64,000 nt of DNA from Lutibacter sp. A64 (GTDB lineage Bacteria > Bacteroidota > Bacteroidia > Flavobacteriales > Flavobacteriaceae): contig NZ_CP092487.1 of NCBI RefSeq assembly GCF_022429565.1, forward strand, positions 522,001 to 586,000, read 5' to 3'. The notes under the pieces were generated by a model. That model was not told the DNA's origin. It ran no database searches and was given only the letters and a program-made list of their open reading frames with translations. Position 1 is the first letter of the stretch. Each line of letters starts with the position of its first letter. Position numbers and translations under genes: made by a program. This document shows, piece by piece, positions 18,602-28,409 of this stretch.

Positions 18602-18865
18602 ATGGGTATATTAAAAACTATAGCTATTATTGTTATTATTTATTATGTTCTCAAGTTTTTTAGTAGGTATATTGCGCCTATTTTCTTGAAAAAAGTAATT
18701 ACTAATGTTGAAAAGAAATATAAAGAACAACAACAAAGTTACCAGCAACAAGAAGAAGGTAAAGTAGGTGAGACTGTGATAGCTAAAAAACCAGCAGAAC
18801 CAAAAGAAAGCAATAAAAATGTAGGTGATTATGTGGATTACGAAGAGGTTAAAGATGATAAATAG
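18602..18865 (+). CDS. DUF4834 family small membrane protein
   Basis: 87 residues. One N-terminal membrane helix (about 4-28) is followed by a polar, charged tail with a glutamine-rich stretch (KEQQQSYQQQEE) and acidic end. This layout and sequence match DUF4834, a Flavobacteriia family of unknown function commonly found next to the YfhO-type gene, as here. Confidence 0.8.
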   Translation: MGILKTIAIIVIIYYVLKFFSRYIAPIFLKKVITNVEKKYKEQQQSYQQQEEGKVGETVIAKKPAEPKESNKNVGDYVDYEEVKDDK

Positions 18866-18950
18866 TTAATTTCTTTTAACTAAAACTTTAATTTTAATGG
18901 GGATTCTAATGAAGAATTTCTACCTAACCTAATGATAAATAAAAATACAA

Positions 18951-21380
18951 ATGAAATTTTCTCTAAATAAATTTGCACCATATTTAATAGCTATAATTGT
19001 GTTTATGGTGGTTTCTATTGCATATTTTTCTCCAGTTTTAGAAGGAAAAAAAATTCAACAAAGCGATATTACACAATTTAAAGGGTCTTCTAAAGAAATT
19101 GCAGATTTTAGAGCAGAAAATAATGCAGAACCTTATTGGACAAATGCAACATTTGGAGGAATGCCTGCTTATGTGGTAAGTGCATATTATTCGTACGATT
19201 TTATTAATAAATTAGATAATCTAATTCGTTTTTTACCAAGACCAGCAGACTATTTATTTCTATATTTTTTAAGCTTTTTTATACTATTATTGGTTTTAAA
19301 AATAGATTGGAAACTAGCAATTATTGGAGCCTTAGGATTTGGACTTTCTACTTATTTAGTTATAATTTTAGGAGTTGGACATAATGCAAAAGCACACGCA
19401 ATAGCTTATTTTCCTTTAGTATTAGCCGGAATTTTATTAGTTTTTAATCGTAAATATTTACTTGGTTTTATTGTAACCGCATTAGCAATGGCTTTAGAAT
19501 TAAGTGCAAGTCATATTCAAATGACCTATTATTTACTGTTTTTGGTGTTAATTTATGGCGTTGTTCAATTGTTAGAATCTATTCAAAAAAAAGAAATACC
19601 TCACTTTATTAAAAGTATTGGAATTTTAGTAGTTGCTGTAATTTTAGCAGTTGGAACAAATGCAACGCATTTAATGGCAACAAGCGAATATTCTAAAGAA
19701 AGTACACGTGGTAAAAGTGAATTATCTATAAATACAGATGGTTCATTAAAAGAAGCAACATCGGGTTTAACCAAAGATTATATTACCGAATATAGTTATG
19801 GAATAGCAGAAACTTTTAACCTTTTTATTCCAAGATTTATGGGGGGAACTTCTCACGAAGAGGTTGAAAATAGTGAACTTCAAAGTTTTTTACAAAATGC
19901 AGTAAATAAAGGTTTAGATGTAAATGATGCTAATTATTTAATGCAAATATCTTCTATGTATTGGGGAGATCAACCAATTGTAGCTGCACCTGCTTATGTT
20001 GGGGCTTTTTTTATTTTCTTATTTGTTTTAGCCTTATTTTTAGTAAAAGGAAAATTGAAAAATTGGTTAGTTGCGGCAACCATATTTTCAATTTTACTAA
20101 GTTGGGGTAAGAATTTTTCTATTGTAACAGATTTCTTTATCAATTATATGCCTTTATACAATAAATTTAGAGCAGTTTCATCTATACAAGTAATTGCAGA
20201 ATTAACCATACCATTATTGGCAATTTTAGGAGTAGCTAAATTATTATCTTCTGAAATTAAATTAGAAGCGAAATTACAAGCCTTAAAATATGCAACAATA
20301 ATAGTAGGTGGTTTGGCATTAATTTTTACAGTAGGTGGTTCAGGTTTATTTTCTTTTGAAAGACCTATTGATCTTCAAATAGACGAACAAATTGCTGGAT
20401 ATTTAGATGCAATTACAGCAGATAGAAGAACCTTATTTTTTAACGATAGTTTACGTTCTTTAGTTATTGTTTTAATAGTTGCAAGTGTAATTTGGTTGTT
20501 TTTAAAAGAGAAAATAAATAAAAATATTGTGTTAATTGGCTTTGTTGTAGTACTGCTTTTTGATCTTGTAAATGTTGATAAAAGATATGTTAATAACGAT
20601 TTTTTTGTTAGTGCTAGAAAGGTAGATAAACCTTTTCAGGCTTCAGCAATTGATAAAGAAATAATGAAAGATAAAAGCTACTATCGCGTAGCTAATTTTA
20701 CAAAAAATATAATGGCAGATGGAACAACTTCTTATTTTCATAATTCAATAGGAGGATACCATGCCGCAAAACCAAGACGTTATCAAGAACTGTACGATTT
20801 TCAAATTTCAAAAGGAAATGCAGAAATTTTAAATATGCTAAATACTAAATATATTATTGGTGCGGATGAAGCTGGGAAAGTTGGATACGAATTAAATAAA
20901 GCTGCTAATGGAAATGCTTGGTTTGTAAATGCTATTTCTGTTGTAAATAGTGCAAATGAAGAAATTAAAGCCTTGGATAGTTTAAATACTAAAACAGTAG
21001 CTGTAATTGAGTCTAAAGAGATTTCAAGCGATTTTAAAACGCAATATCCAATAGATTCTTTAGCTAATATTCAATTAACTTCATACAAAGCAAATGAGTT
21101 AGTTTATGATGTAAATACTACTAAAAATCAGTTTATAGTATTTTCTGAAATGTATTACAAAAATGGTTGGAATGCCTATGTTAATGGTGAGTTAAAACCT
21201 CATTACCGAGTGAATTATGTGTTGCGTGGAATGGAAATTCCTGCAGGAAAACATACTATAGAATTTAAATTTGAACCAACAGTAATTAAAACAGGAAATA
21301 GTATTACACTGGCTTCTTATTTATTATTGTTACTTATTCCAGTAGGTTGGTTTTTTATTGAAAAGAGAAAGAAAGCATAG
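18951..21380 (+). CDS. YfhO family membrane protein (predicted GT-C-like enzyme)
   Basis: 809 residues with about a dozen hydrophobic helices up to residue 545, a soluble domain at about 560-775, and a final helix. The opening block with KIQQSDITQFKGSS and TFGGMPAY, and the later SHIQMTYY, are typical of Bacteroidota YfhO proteins. In Gram-positives YfhO relatives glycosylate lipoteichoic acid, suggesting a lipid-linked sugar transferase. The substrate here is unknown. It lies just before a polysaccharide locus. Confidence 0.85.
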   Translation: MKFSLNKFAPYLIAIIVFMVVSIAYFSPVLEGKKIQQSDITQFKGSSKEIADFRAENNAEPYWTNATFGGMPAYVVSAYYSYDFINKLDNLIRFLPRPADYLFLYFLSFFILLLVLKIDWKLAIIGALGFGLSTYLVIILGVGHNAKAHAIAYFPLVLAGILLVFNRKYLLGFIVTALAMALELSASHIQMTYYLLFLVLIYGVVQLLESIQKKEIPHFIKSIGILVVAVILAVGTNATHLMATSEYSKESTRGKSELSINTDGSLKEATSGLTKDYITEYSYGIAETFNLFIPRFMGGTSHEEVENSELQSFLQNAVNKGLDVNDANYLMQISSMYWGDQPIVAAPAYVGAFFIFLFVLALFLVKGKLKNWLVAATIFSILLSWGKNFSIVTDFFINYMPLYNKFRAVSSIQVIAELTIPLLAILGVAKLLSSEIKLEAKLQALKYATIIVGGLALIFTVGGSGLFSFERPIDLQIDEQIAGYLDAITADRRTLFFNDSLRSLVIVLIVASVIWLFLKEKINKNIVLIGFVVVLLFDLVNVDKRYVNNDFFVSARKVDKPFQASAIDKEIMKDKSYYRVANFTKNIMADGTTSYFHNSIGGYHAAKPRRYQELYDFQISKGNAEILNMLNTKYIIGADEAGKVGYELNKAANGNAWFVNAISVVNSANEEIKALDSLNTKTVAVIESKEISSDFKTQYPIDSLANIQLTSYKANELVYDVNTTKNQFIVFSEMYYKNGWNAYVNGELKPHYRVNYVLRGMEIPAGKHTIEFKFEPTVIKTGNSITLASYLLLLLIPVGWFFIEKRKKA

Positions 21381-21420
21381 TTGTTTTAGAAGGTTGCTAA
21401 AAGAGTTTATTTGTTAACAA

Positions 21421-22467
21421 CTATAAAACGTGTTTTAGAAATTCATTTTCCCTTCTTTCTAAAGGAAAATTAGTGCTTATTTGATTTCTAACATCGTTAG
21501 GTGTAAGCTTATTATTTTCTAATTTTAAAATTAATTGTTTTAGTAATTCAGTATTTTTTTTCTTTAAAACATACCCTTTTTGTCCAATTATATCTGGAAT
21601 TCCTGCAACATCACTACCAATAGGAATACAGCCACATAGCATAGCTTCACAAAGAGCATTTGGAAAACCTTCGAACATAGAAAGTTGAAAATAATATTGA
21701 TGTTTGTTGTAAATTTCTAAAAGTTCTTCTTGCTTTACATTATCTATTAAATGTAAGTTTTTAGGGCAAGCTCCTTTTAAATATACTTTACCAACAATAG
21801 TAAAATAATAATCTGGAAATAAATTTGCAGCTTTTACAATTAAATCAATCCCCTTTCTATAATATCCAATTTCATCAACAGCAAAAGTTACAGATAAAAA
21901 AGAATTTTTAATTCGATCTAAATTTTTATTTTGCCATTTAACAGTGTCGTAACCGTTAACCATTTCAATAATTGGTGTTTTAATAGTTGGTTTAAAAGAT
22001 CGAATTCCTTGATTTGGAAATTCTACGTCCATATAACTATAAAAACTCTTTTCTAAACTTTTATGAACAGGTAAAATTAACGAGGCATTTTTAAACGAAA
22101 AATTAGTAAACCAAGCCAGTATTTTTTTAGTGTGTGCACCGTAATTTATTTCGGGTAATTTTGCGCAATCTGTACCAATTGCAATAATTATTATTGGTTT
22201 TTTTACAATTTTGCCTAAAATTACTGGAAAAAATGAAAGATACCCCGATGATTGAATTACAATTGCTTTGTATTTATGAATATTAAAAAGCAAAAAGAAA
22301 AATTGTTTGATGAATGCATAAAACAAGTAGATTTTTTTTGAAGTATTAAATTGATATAAATCTACTTGGTATTTTTTTTCTAAAATAGCAACATCTCTTT
22401 TTACAAATGTGGCATATAGTACAAAAAGCATTAAAACGGATTCTTTTTGTTGTTTTTTTGTGTTCAT
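21421..22467 (-). CDS. Glycosyltransferase family 4-like protein
   Basis: 348 residues. The C-terminal half has the GT-B retaining signature: GYYRKGIDLIVKAANLFPD, IVGKVYLKG and FEGFPNALCEAMLCGCIPIGSD (EX7E region binding the sugar nucleotide). The N-terminal acceptor domain is more divergent and has a hydrophobic patch (FFFLLFNIHK) that may touch the membrane. Probably adds a sugar during extracellular polysaccharide or lipid-linked glycan synthesis. Divergent from the next polysaccharide genes, separated by 150 bases. Confidence 0.87.
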   Translation of the reverse strand: MNTKKQQKESVLMLFVLYATFVKRDVAILEKKYQVDLYQFNTSKKIYLFYAFIKQFFFLLFNIHKYKAIVIQSSGYLSFFPVILGKIVKKPIIIIAIGTDCAKLPEINYGAHTKKILAWFTNFSFKNASLILPVHKSLEKSFYSYMDVEFPNQGIRSFKPTIKTPIIEMVNGYDTVKWQNKNLDRIKNSFLSVTFAVDEIGYYRKGIDLIVKAANLFPDYYFTIVGKVYLKGACPKNLHLIDNVKQEELLEIYNKHQYYFQLSMFEGFPNALCEAMLCGCIPIGSDVAGIPDIIGQKGYVLKKKNTELLKQLILKLENNKLTPNDVRNQISTNFPLERRENEFLKHVL

Positions 22468-22617
22468 TTAATGCTTTTTATGAATTATTCTTCTTTATAA
22501 TTATAGCTTTATCTAGCTACGAATTTAATGAAAAGTTATAAATTAGCAATCGAGATTTTGAGTTTGTTTTTTTATTAAATAAAATGAATTTCAAATAGAA
22601 CAAGCGACTAAAACTAC

Positions 22618-23778
22618 ATGGTTAAACATAAAAATACAGATAAAATAAAATTGTTAATAAACAACGTTGTTCCCTTAAATAATGGAGATGTTGCTTTGTT
22701 TTATGCCTTGTATAAAAAATTAGAAGGAGCTGGTTTTCAGGTTAAAATAGCTACATATTATTATAAATTGGCTAAAGAATTGTATCCAGATTTACCATTT
22801 GTAGAGGAAATTGGTCAGTATAAAATTTATATGAAGTTGCCCTTTTTAAAACCGTTGTTACTTTCTTTGTTATTTTTATTTTCAAAACATTATAGAGAAG
22901 CTGACGTACTTGTTGGAACTCCTGGTGGATATATTAACTCTAACTACAATATTAAAAATAGTCTATCAGTTTATAAAGTAGCAAAATATTTTGGTAAAAA
23001 ATCACTAATTTATTCGCAATCGGTTGGGCCATTAAACAAAAAAGATGCTTTGTTTTTTCAAAAATTAATGGATACATCTATTTCGTATATATTTGTTAGA
23101 GATCAGTTTTCTTTTAATATTTTAACAAATTTAAATATCTCAAAACAGAAATTTAAGTTGACTAAGGATGCTGCATTTTTACTTGATTTTAAAGAACAAG
23201 CTTCTAAAAATTTAAAGAAAGTTGGCGTTTCAGTTAGGGAATGGAATTACGACGGGAGAAATAAAGAATCTTATATAAAGCTAATAAGTGCATTTATAAA
23301 AGAATCTGTAAATAGAGGATATACTGTGGAGTTTATATCAACCTGTCAAGGGCTAGCTAATTATAAAGATGATGCTAAATTAGCACAAGAAATTTACGAT
23401 AATTTAGATATAACATTACAGGTTAAAACCACAGTATTAGCAGATTATTTTAAGTTTGAAGATTTTTATAAAAAAATAGAAGAGTACGATTTTGTAATTG
23501 GTACAAGATTACATATGTGTATAACGTCTTTAACTAAAAATATTCCGGCTTTTAATATTAGTTATGAAGTAAAAGGTAAAGAATGTTATAATTATTTAGA
23601 ACTTTCGGAATATTCTATTGATTATAATGAAGGCAGTGAAAAAGCAATGCAATCGTTTACTAATTTTATTACAAATACAGATGGAATTAGAGCGCATTTA
23701 AAAAATATAATGCCTAAAATAAATAAAGAATCTAATGCGGATTTTAATTTTTTTAAGCAAAAAATAACAGAATTTTGA
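22618..23778 (+). CDS. Polysaccharide pyruvyl transferase family protein
   Basis: 386 residues. It starts with NNVVPLNNGDVALFYAL, the usual glycine/asparagine-rich entry of PF04230 members, and has YSQSVGPLN, VGVSVREWNYDG and the conserved C-terminal FVIGTRLHMCI with the essential RxH. Such enzymes add a pyruvate ketal from phosphoenolpyruvate to a sugar of a surface polymer. First gene of a plus-strand cluster of four; its stop overlaps the next gene's TTG start. Confidence 0.88.
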   Translation: MVKHKNTDKIKLLINNVVPLNNGDVALFYALYKKLEGAGFQVKIATYYYKLAKELYPDLPFVEEIGQYKIYMKLPFLKPLLLSLLFLFSKHYREADVLVGTPGGYINSNYNIKNSLSVYKVAKYFGKKSLIYSQSVGPLNKKDALFFQKLMDTSISYIFVRDQFSFNILTNLNISKQKFKLTKDAAFLLDFKEQASKNLKKVGVSVREWNYDGRNKESYIKLISAFIKESVNRGYTVEFISTCQGLANYKDDAKLAQEIYDNLDITLQVKTTVLADYFKFEDFYKKIEEYDFVIGTRLHMCITSLTKNIPAFNISYEVKGKECYNYLELSEYSIDYNEGSEKAMQSFTNFITNTDGIRAHLKNIMPKINKESNADFNFFKQKITEF

Positions 23779-25046
23779 AAGTTTTAATAATTACATATTA
23801 TTGGCCACCAGCAGGTGGTTCTGGAGTACAACGATGGTTAAAATTTGTAAAATATTTTAGAGATTTTGACGTAGAACCAATTGTTTATACGGTTGAAAAT
23901 CCAAAATATCCAATTTTAGATGAAAGTTTACAAAGTGATGTTCCTAAAAATATAGAGGTATTAAAACAACCAATTTTTGAACCTAATAGTATATTGTCTT
24001 TTTTTGGGAAAAAGAAGTCTGAAAGTGCAGGTTTTTTAAATCAGAAGCCAACTTTTTTTGGTAGAATTTTGCAGTATATTAGAGCTAATTATTTTATACC
24101 AGATGCAAGAAAATTTTGGATAAAACCATCTGTAAAATATTTAAAAAAATACATTTCAACACATAAAGTTGATGCAATAATTACTACAGGTCCGCCACAT
24201 AGTATGCATTTAATTGGGTTAAAATTAAAACAGCAATTAGGTGTGAAATGGATTGCAGATTTTAGAGACCCTTGGACAGAAATTGATTATTTTCATCAAT
24301 TACCATTAACCAAAAAAGCAATAAATAAACACCATTATTTAGAACAAGAAGTGTTGTTAAATGCAGATAAAGTATTGGTTGTTGGAAATACAATGAATAA
24401 AAATTATGCAAAATTTAGTAATAATGTTGTCACTATAACTAATGGTTTTGATGGTGAGGTATTAACTTCAGAAAATAATTTAGATTCAAAATTTACAATT
24501 ACACATATTGGTTTAATGAATGCCGATAGAAACCCAAAAATGTTATGGAATGTATTGGCTGAAATTATATTTGAAAATACAGATTTTAAAAACGATTTTA
24601 TATTAAAATTAATTGGTAAAGTTGATGCTTCTGTTGTTGATGATATTGAAAATAAAAAACTTCAAGAGCAGGTAGAAATTGTTAACTATGTGTCGCATGA
24701 TAGTGTTGTAGAGTATCAAAAAAAATCTCAAGTTTTATTGTTATTATTAAATAATGTACCAAGCGCAAAAGGAATAATAACCGGTAAAATTTTTGAATAT
24801 CTAATGGTAAATCGGCCAATTTTGGCAATTGCACCAGTAGATGGTGATTTGGCTGAAATTTTAAACGAAACAAATGCAGGTGTTGTAGTTGATTTTGAAG
24901 ATAGAACTAAACTAAAAAATTCCATTTTAGAATTGTATTCAAAATATAAAGATTGCAATTTGAGTGTTAATTCAAAAAATATTGAAAAATTTCATAGACG
25001 AGAATTAACAAAACAAGTAGCTAAATTGTTAAAAGAGCTTGTTTAA
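23775..25046 (+). CDS. Glycosyltransferase family 4 protein (TTG start)
   Basis: 423 residues. It begins MKVLIITYYWPPAGGSGVQRW, a canonical GT4 N-terminus, so the TTG at 23775 is the natural start. It overlaps the preceding stop as TTGA. TITNGFDG and THIGLMNADRNP mark the inter-domain region. The C-terminal domain has LLLLNNVPSAKGIITGKIFEYL and RPILAIAPVDGDLAEI, typical of enzymes of the WcaI/FemX-like GT4 group. Likely builds an exopolysaccharide repeat unit. Confidence 0.88.
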   Translation: MKVLIITYYWPPAGGSGVQRWLKFVKYFRDFDVEPIVYTVENPKYPILDESLQSDVPKNIEVLKQPIFEPNSILSFFGKKKSESAGFLNQKPTFFGRILQYIRANYFIPDARKFWIKPSVKYLKKYISTHKVDAIITTGPPHSMHLIGLKLKQQLGVKWIADFRDPWTEIDYFHQLPLTKKAINKHHYLEQEVLLNADKVLVVGNTMNKNYAKFSNNVVTITNGFDGEVLTSENNLDSKFTITHIGLMNADRNPKMLWNVLAEIIFENTDFKNDFILKLIGKVDASVVDDIENKKLQEQVEIVNYVSHDSVVEYQKKSQVLLLLLNNVPSAKGIITGKIFEYLMVNRPILAIAPVDGDLAEILNETNAGVVVDFEDRTKLKNSILELYSKYKDCNLSVNSKNIEKFHRRELTKQVAKLLKELV

Positions 25047-25122
25047 AAAATAATTTAATTGATTTTCTGTAAAGTTAACGTCTAATTTGAAGTGAGCAGA
25101 ATTCAAAAAGAAAACACAAAGA

Positions 25123-26202
25123 ATGAAAAAAATAGTTACAATTTTAGGCGCACGTCCTCAGTTTGTAAAAGCAGCAGTATTGAGTCGTGTAATTTCTAAG
25201 AATAATGAAATAGAAGAAGTTATAGTGCACACAGGGCAGCATTATGATGCAAATATGAGCAACATTTTTTTTGATGAAATGGATATTCCTAAACCAAAAT
25301 ATAATTTAGCTATAAACGGATTGAGTCACGGAGCAATGACAGGGCAGATGCTTATTAAAATTGAGGAAGTTTTAAAGGATGAAAAACCAGATTTAGTAGT
25401 TGTTTATGGAGATACAAATTCTACGCTAGCAGGAGCGTTAGCTGCAAAAAAAATGGATATAAAAGTAGCGCATATAGAAGCTGGTTTACGTTCTTTTAAT
25501 ATCAAAATGCCAGAAGAAATTAATCGTATTTTAACCGATAGAATTTCCGATATATTATTATGTCCTACAGATACAGCTATTGAAAATTTACAAAACGAAG
25601 GTTTTGATAATTTCCCTCCAAAAGTTATAAAAAGTGGAGATATTATGAAAGATGCTGTAGAATTTTATAGTGAATTTTCAGCTGATAAATCATCAATAAT
25701 TAAAAATCTTAAACTTCAAAAAAATGAATTTGTATTGGCTACAATTCATAGGCAAGAAAACACAGATAATATTGAGAGTTTAAAATCTATTTTTCAAGGA
25801 TTAGAGGAAATAAATAAACTTAAAAAAGTTGTAATTCCATTGCATCCAAGAACTAAGGCTATTTTAGAAAATAATAATTTAAAATATAATATAACTTTTA
25901 TAGATCCTGTAGGTTATTTTGATATGCTAGAGTTACTTAAAAATTGTAATTTGGTGGTAACTGATAGCGGTGGACTTCAAAAAGAGGCTTTTTTTAATAA
26001 AAAACATTGTATTATTGCGCGTGAAGAAACCGAATGGGTAGAGTTAGTCACAAATAATTTTGCAAAAATTGTGGGTAGTAATTCAGTAAAAATGGTAGAT
26101 GCTTATAACTATTTACAGAATTCGAAAGCAGATTTTTCAATTAATTTATATGGTTCCAATGTTGGTGAACATATTTATAATGAACTATTAAAATTACTAT
26201 AA
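25123..26202 (+). CDS. wecB: UDP-N-acetylglucosamine 2-epimerase (non-hydrolysing)
   Basis: 359 residues. Signature blocks: ILGARPQFVKAA at the N-terminus, HTGQHYDANMS, VYGDTNSTLAGALAA, HIEAGLRSFN and MPEEINRILTDR, then HPRT and TDSGGLQKEA. It interconverts UDP-GlcNAc and UDP-ManNAc in the cytoplasm and supplies a precursor for the polysaccharide made by the neighbouring genes. No UDP-ManNAc dehydrogenase is adjacent in this window. Confidence 0.95.
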   Translation: MKKIVTILGARPQFVKAAVLSRVISKNNEIEEVIVHTGQHYDANMSNIFFDEMDIPKPKYNLAINGLSHGAMTGQMLIKIEEVLKDEKPDLVVVYGDTNSTLAGALAAKKMDIKVAHIEAGLRSFNIKMPEEINRILTDRISDILLCPTDTAIENLQNEGFDNFPPKVIKSGDIMKDAVEFYSEFSADKSSIIKNLKLQKNEFVLATIHRQENTDNIESLKSIFQGLEEINKLKKVVIPLHPRTKAILENNNLKYNITFIDPVGYFDMLELLKNCNLVVTDSGGLQKEAFFNKKHCIIAREETEWVELVTNNFAKIVGSNSVKMVDAYNYLQNSKADFSINLYGSNVGEHIYNELLKLL

Positions 26203-26205
26203 ATT

Positions 26206-27657
26206 ATGGGTATTGTTTTAAAACAGTCTTTTACAAATACATTAATACTTTTTTTAGGTTTTGCCATTGGAGGAATTAATGTGCTGTTTTTATATACTCA
26301 TTTTCTACACGAAGATTATTTTGGTTTAATAACCTTTTTATTATCGGCGGCAAATATAATTTTGCCTTTGTTGGTTTTTGGAATGCAGCATACTATTATA
26401 AAGTATTATACATCTTACAAAACTAAAATAGAACAAGATGGTTTTTTAATTACAACTCTAATTCTACCTTTAGTTGTAATAATTCCATTAGCCTTAATTG
26501 GTGTTGTTTTTTATCAATCTATAGCTAGCTGGCTGTCTTCAGAAAACATTTTAATTAAAGATTATACTTATTTAATTTTTATTACAGCCGTTTTTATGGG
26601 CTATTTTGAAGTGTTCTATTCTTGGACAAAAGTGCAATTTAATTCAGTTTTTGGTAATTTTATTAAAGAAATTTTTACCCGTATCTGTACCTCATTCTTA
26701 TTAATTGCTGTTTATTTTAATTGGATTACTAACGAACAGTTTATTTATGCAGTTGTAATGGTTTATGGTGTTAGAACACTTATAATGAAGCTATATGCTG
26801 TGTATGTTTATATGCCAAAATTGGTGTTTAAATTACCTGCCAATTTAAAAGAAATACTTTCATTTTCAGTGTATATTATTATTGCTGGTTCGGCTTCGGG
26901 AATTTTGTTGGAAATCGATAAATTTATGATTCCACAAATAGAAAAAATAGCTGAAGTAGCATATTACTCTGTTGGTATTTATATTGCAAGTGTAGTCGCA
27001 ATTCCTACACGCGCAATGCAACAAATTACAAATCCGATTACGGCAAAAGAAATGAATTCTAATAATATAGTAGAAGTAGAAAAACTCTATAAACAAAGTT
27101 CTATAAATTTATTAGTTGTTGGTGGTTTGTTGTTTTTATTAATCAATTTAAATATTACTGATGTTTACCAAATTATTGATAAACCACAATACACAAAAGG
27201 AATTTGGATTGTGTTAATTATATCAATTGCAAAAATAATGGAATTAGCATTGGGTACTGGAAATGCAATTTTGGTGAATTCTAAATATTATAAAATATTC
27301 TTTTATTTATCATTAGCAATGGCAATTAGTGTAATTGTTTTAAACCGTTGGTTAATTAGTTTAATAGGAATAAATGGAGCTGCTTTAGCTACTTTAATTG
27401 TGGTTTTAGTGTATGGTGTTATTAAAATTATGTTTATAAAATCTAAATTAAATATTCAGCCTTTTAGTAGAAATACCATAAAAGTTTTATTTGTAATTGC
27501 AGCTGTTTATTTTATTATTGATTTTTGGGATTTTGGTTTAAATCCAATATTGAATATACTTTTTAAAGGTATTTTAATCACTACTGTTTTTTTAGTAATA
27601 ATTAAAAGATTAAATATTTCAGAAGATTTAAATAAGTTGTTTGCAAAGTATTTTTAA
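26206..27657 (+). CDS. Oligosaccharide flippase, Wzx-like (MATE/MOP superfamily)
   Basis: 483 residues with about 12-14 hydrophobic helices and few charged loops. The opening VLKQSFTNTLILFLGFAIGGIN and later SGILLEIDKFMIPQ match polysaccharide-biosynthesis flippases. It starts 3 nt after the epimerase stop, completing the plus-strand polysaccharide operon. It would flip undecaprenyl-linked oligosaccharide across the inner membrane. No Wzy polymerase is visible next to it. Confidence 0.87.
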   Translation: MGIVLKQSFTNTLILFLGFAIGGINVLFLYTHFLHEDYFGLITFLLSAANIILPLLVFGMQHTIIKYYTSYKTKIEQDGFLITTLILPLVVIIPLALIGVVFYQSIASWLSSENILIKDYTYLIFITAVFMGYFEVFYSWTKVQFNSVFGNFIKEIFTRICTSFLLIAVYFNWITNEQFIYAVVMVYGVRTLIMKLYAVYVYMPKLVFKLPANLKEILSFSVYIIIAGSASGILLEIDKFMIPQIEKIAEVAYYSVGIYIASVVAIPTRAMQQITNPITAKEMNSNNIVEVEKLYKQSSINLLVVGGLLFLLINLNITDVYQIIDKPQYTKGIWIVLIISIAKIMELALGTGNAILVNSKYYKIFFYLSLAMAISVIVLNRWLISLIGINGAALATLIVVLVYGVIKIMFIKSKLNIQPFSRNTIKVLFVIAAVYFIIDFWDFGLNPILNILFKGILITTVFLVIIKRLNISEDLNKLFAKYF

Positions 27658-27759
27658 TTATTGAAAGATTCTACAATTAATTTCTCTGTAATTTTTGTTG
27701 CAATTTAAATTCATTTTAAATTAATATATTCGCTTTTTAATAAAATCTAATACCTTTTT

Positions 27760-28374
27760 ATGGATTATTTTTATCATATTTTATACGGAATATTTATGGC
27801 ATACTTTGGTTTAATTTCACCAGGAATGTTAAATATGACGGCACTTAAAATAAGAATTAATACCGGAAAATATGAAAGTGTAAAATTTGCCATTGGAGCC
27901 TCAATTGTGGTTTTTTTACAAGCGGGTATTGCATTGTATTTTGCGGATTATTTTTTAAATAATCCAGCGATAATTACAAAATTAAAAAAAATAGCAATTT
28001 TTGTGTTTTGTGCACTTTCAATATTCTTTTTTTTCTTATCAAGAAAAGAGTTAAATCCTAAAGAAACTAAAACAAACGGTAATTTTCTTATAAAAGGAAT
28101 GGGATTATCGGCAATTAATATGCTAGCAATTCCTTTTTATTTAGGTTTAAGTATTTATTTAACTTCTATAGATAGATTAATAATAGCGCAACCTTATATT
28201 ATGTTATTTGTCTTTGGAGCTGGTTTGGGGTCGTTTTTAATTTTTTATACTTATATAATATTTGCCAATTTTATTATTAAAAAAGTTAGGTTTATAGCTA
28301 GAAATATAAACTTAATATTAAGTTTACTTTTTTTAGTTTTGGCAATTTATACATTGATAAAGATTTTAAACTAA
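27760..28374 (+). CDS. LysE-type exporter family protein
   Basis: 204 residues, six hydrophobic helices. The N-terminal block AYFGLISPGMLNMTALKIRI corresponds to the LysE family motif (PGP region; here SPGML). Family members export amino acids or related small molecules. The substrate is unknown. Spaced 102 bases from the flippase gene, so it probably has its own promoter. Confidence 0.72.
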   Translation: MDYFYHILYGIFMAYFGLISPGMLNMTALKIRINTGKYESVKFAIGASIVVFLQAGIALYFADYFLNNPAIITKLKKIAIFVFCALSIFFFFLSRKELNPKETKTNGNFLIKGMGLSAINMLAIPFYLGLSIYLTSIDRLIIAQPYIMLFVFGAGLGSFLIFYTYIIFANFIIKKVRFIARNINLILSLLFLVLAIYTLIKILN

Positions 28375-28381
28375 AATATTT

Positions 28382-28389
28382 TATATTTA
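28382..28389 (+). promoter_or_regulatory. Near-consensus -7 element before the DinB-like gene
   Basis: TATATTTA (seven of eight matches to TAnnTTTG) ends 20 nt before the ATG at 28410. It is followed by CAAC exactly as the element before the exonuclease gene is (TATATTTACAAC in both). Confidence 0.35.
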
Positions 28390-28409
28390 CAACCATAAAA
28401 AATATACAT

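Noticed and set aside
21377..21424. Inverted repeat ATAGTTGTT / AACAACTAT between the YfhO and glycosyltransferase genes
   Set aside because: Nine base pairs with a loop of about 30 bases and no T run; too weak to call a terminator.
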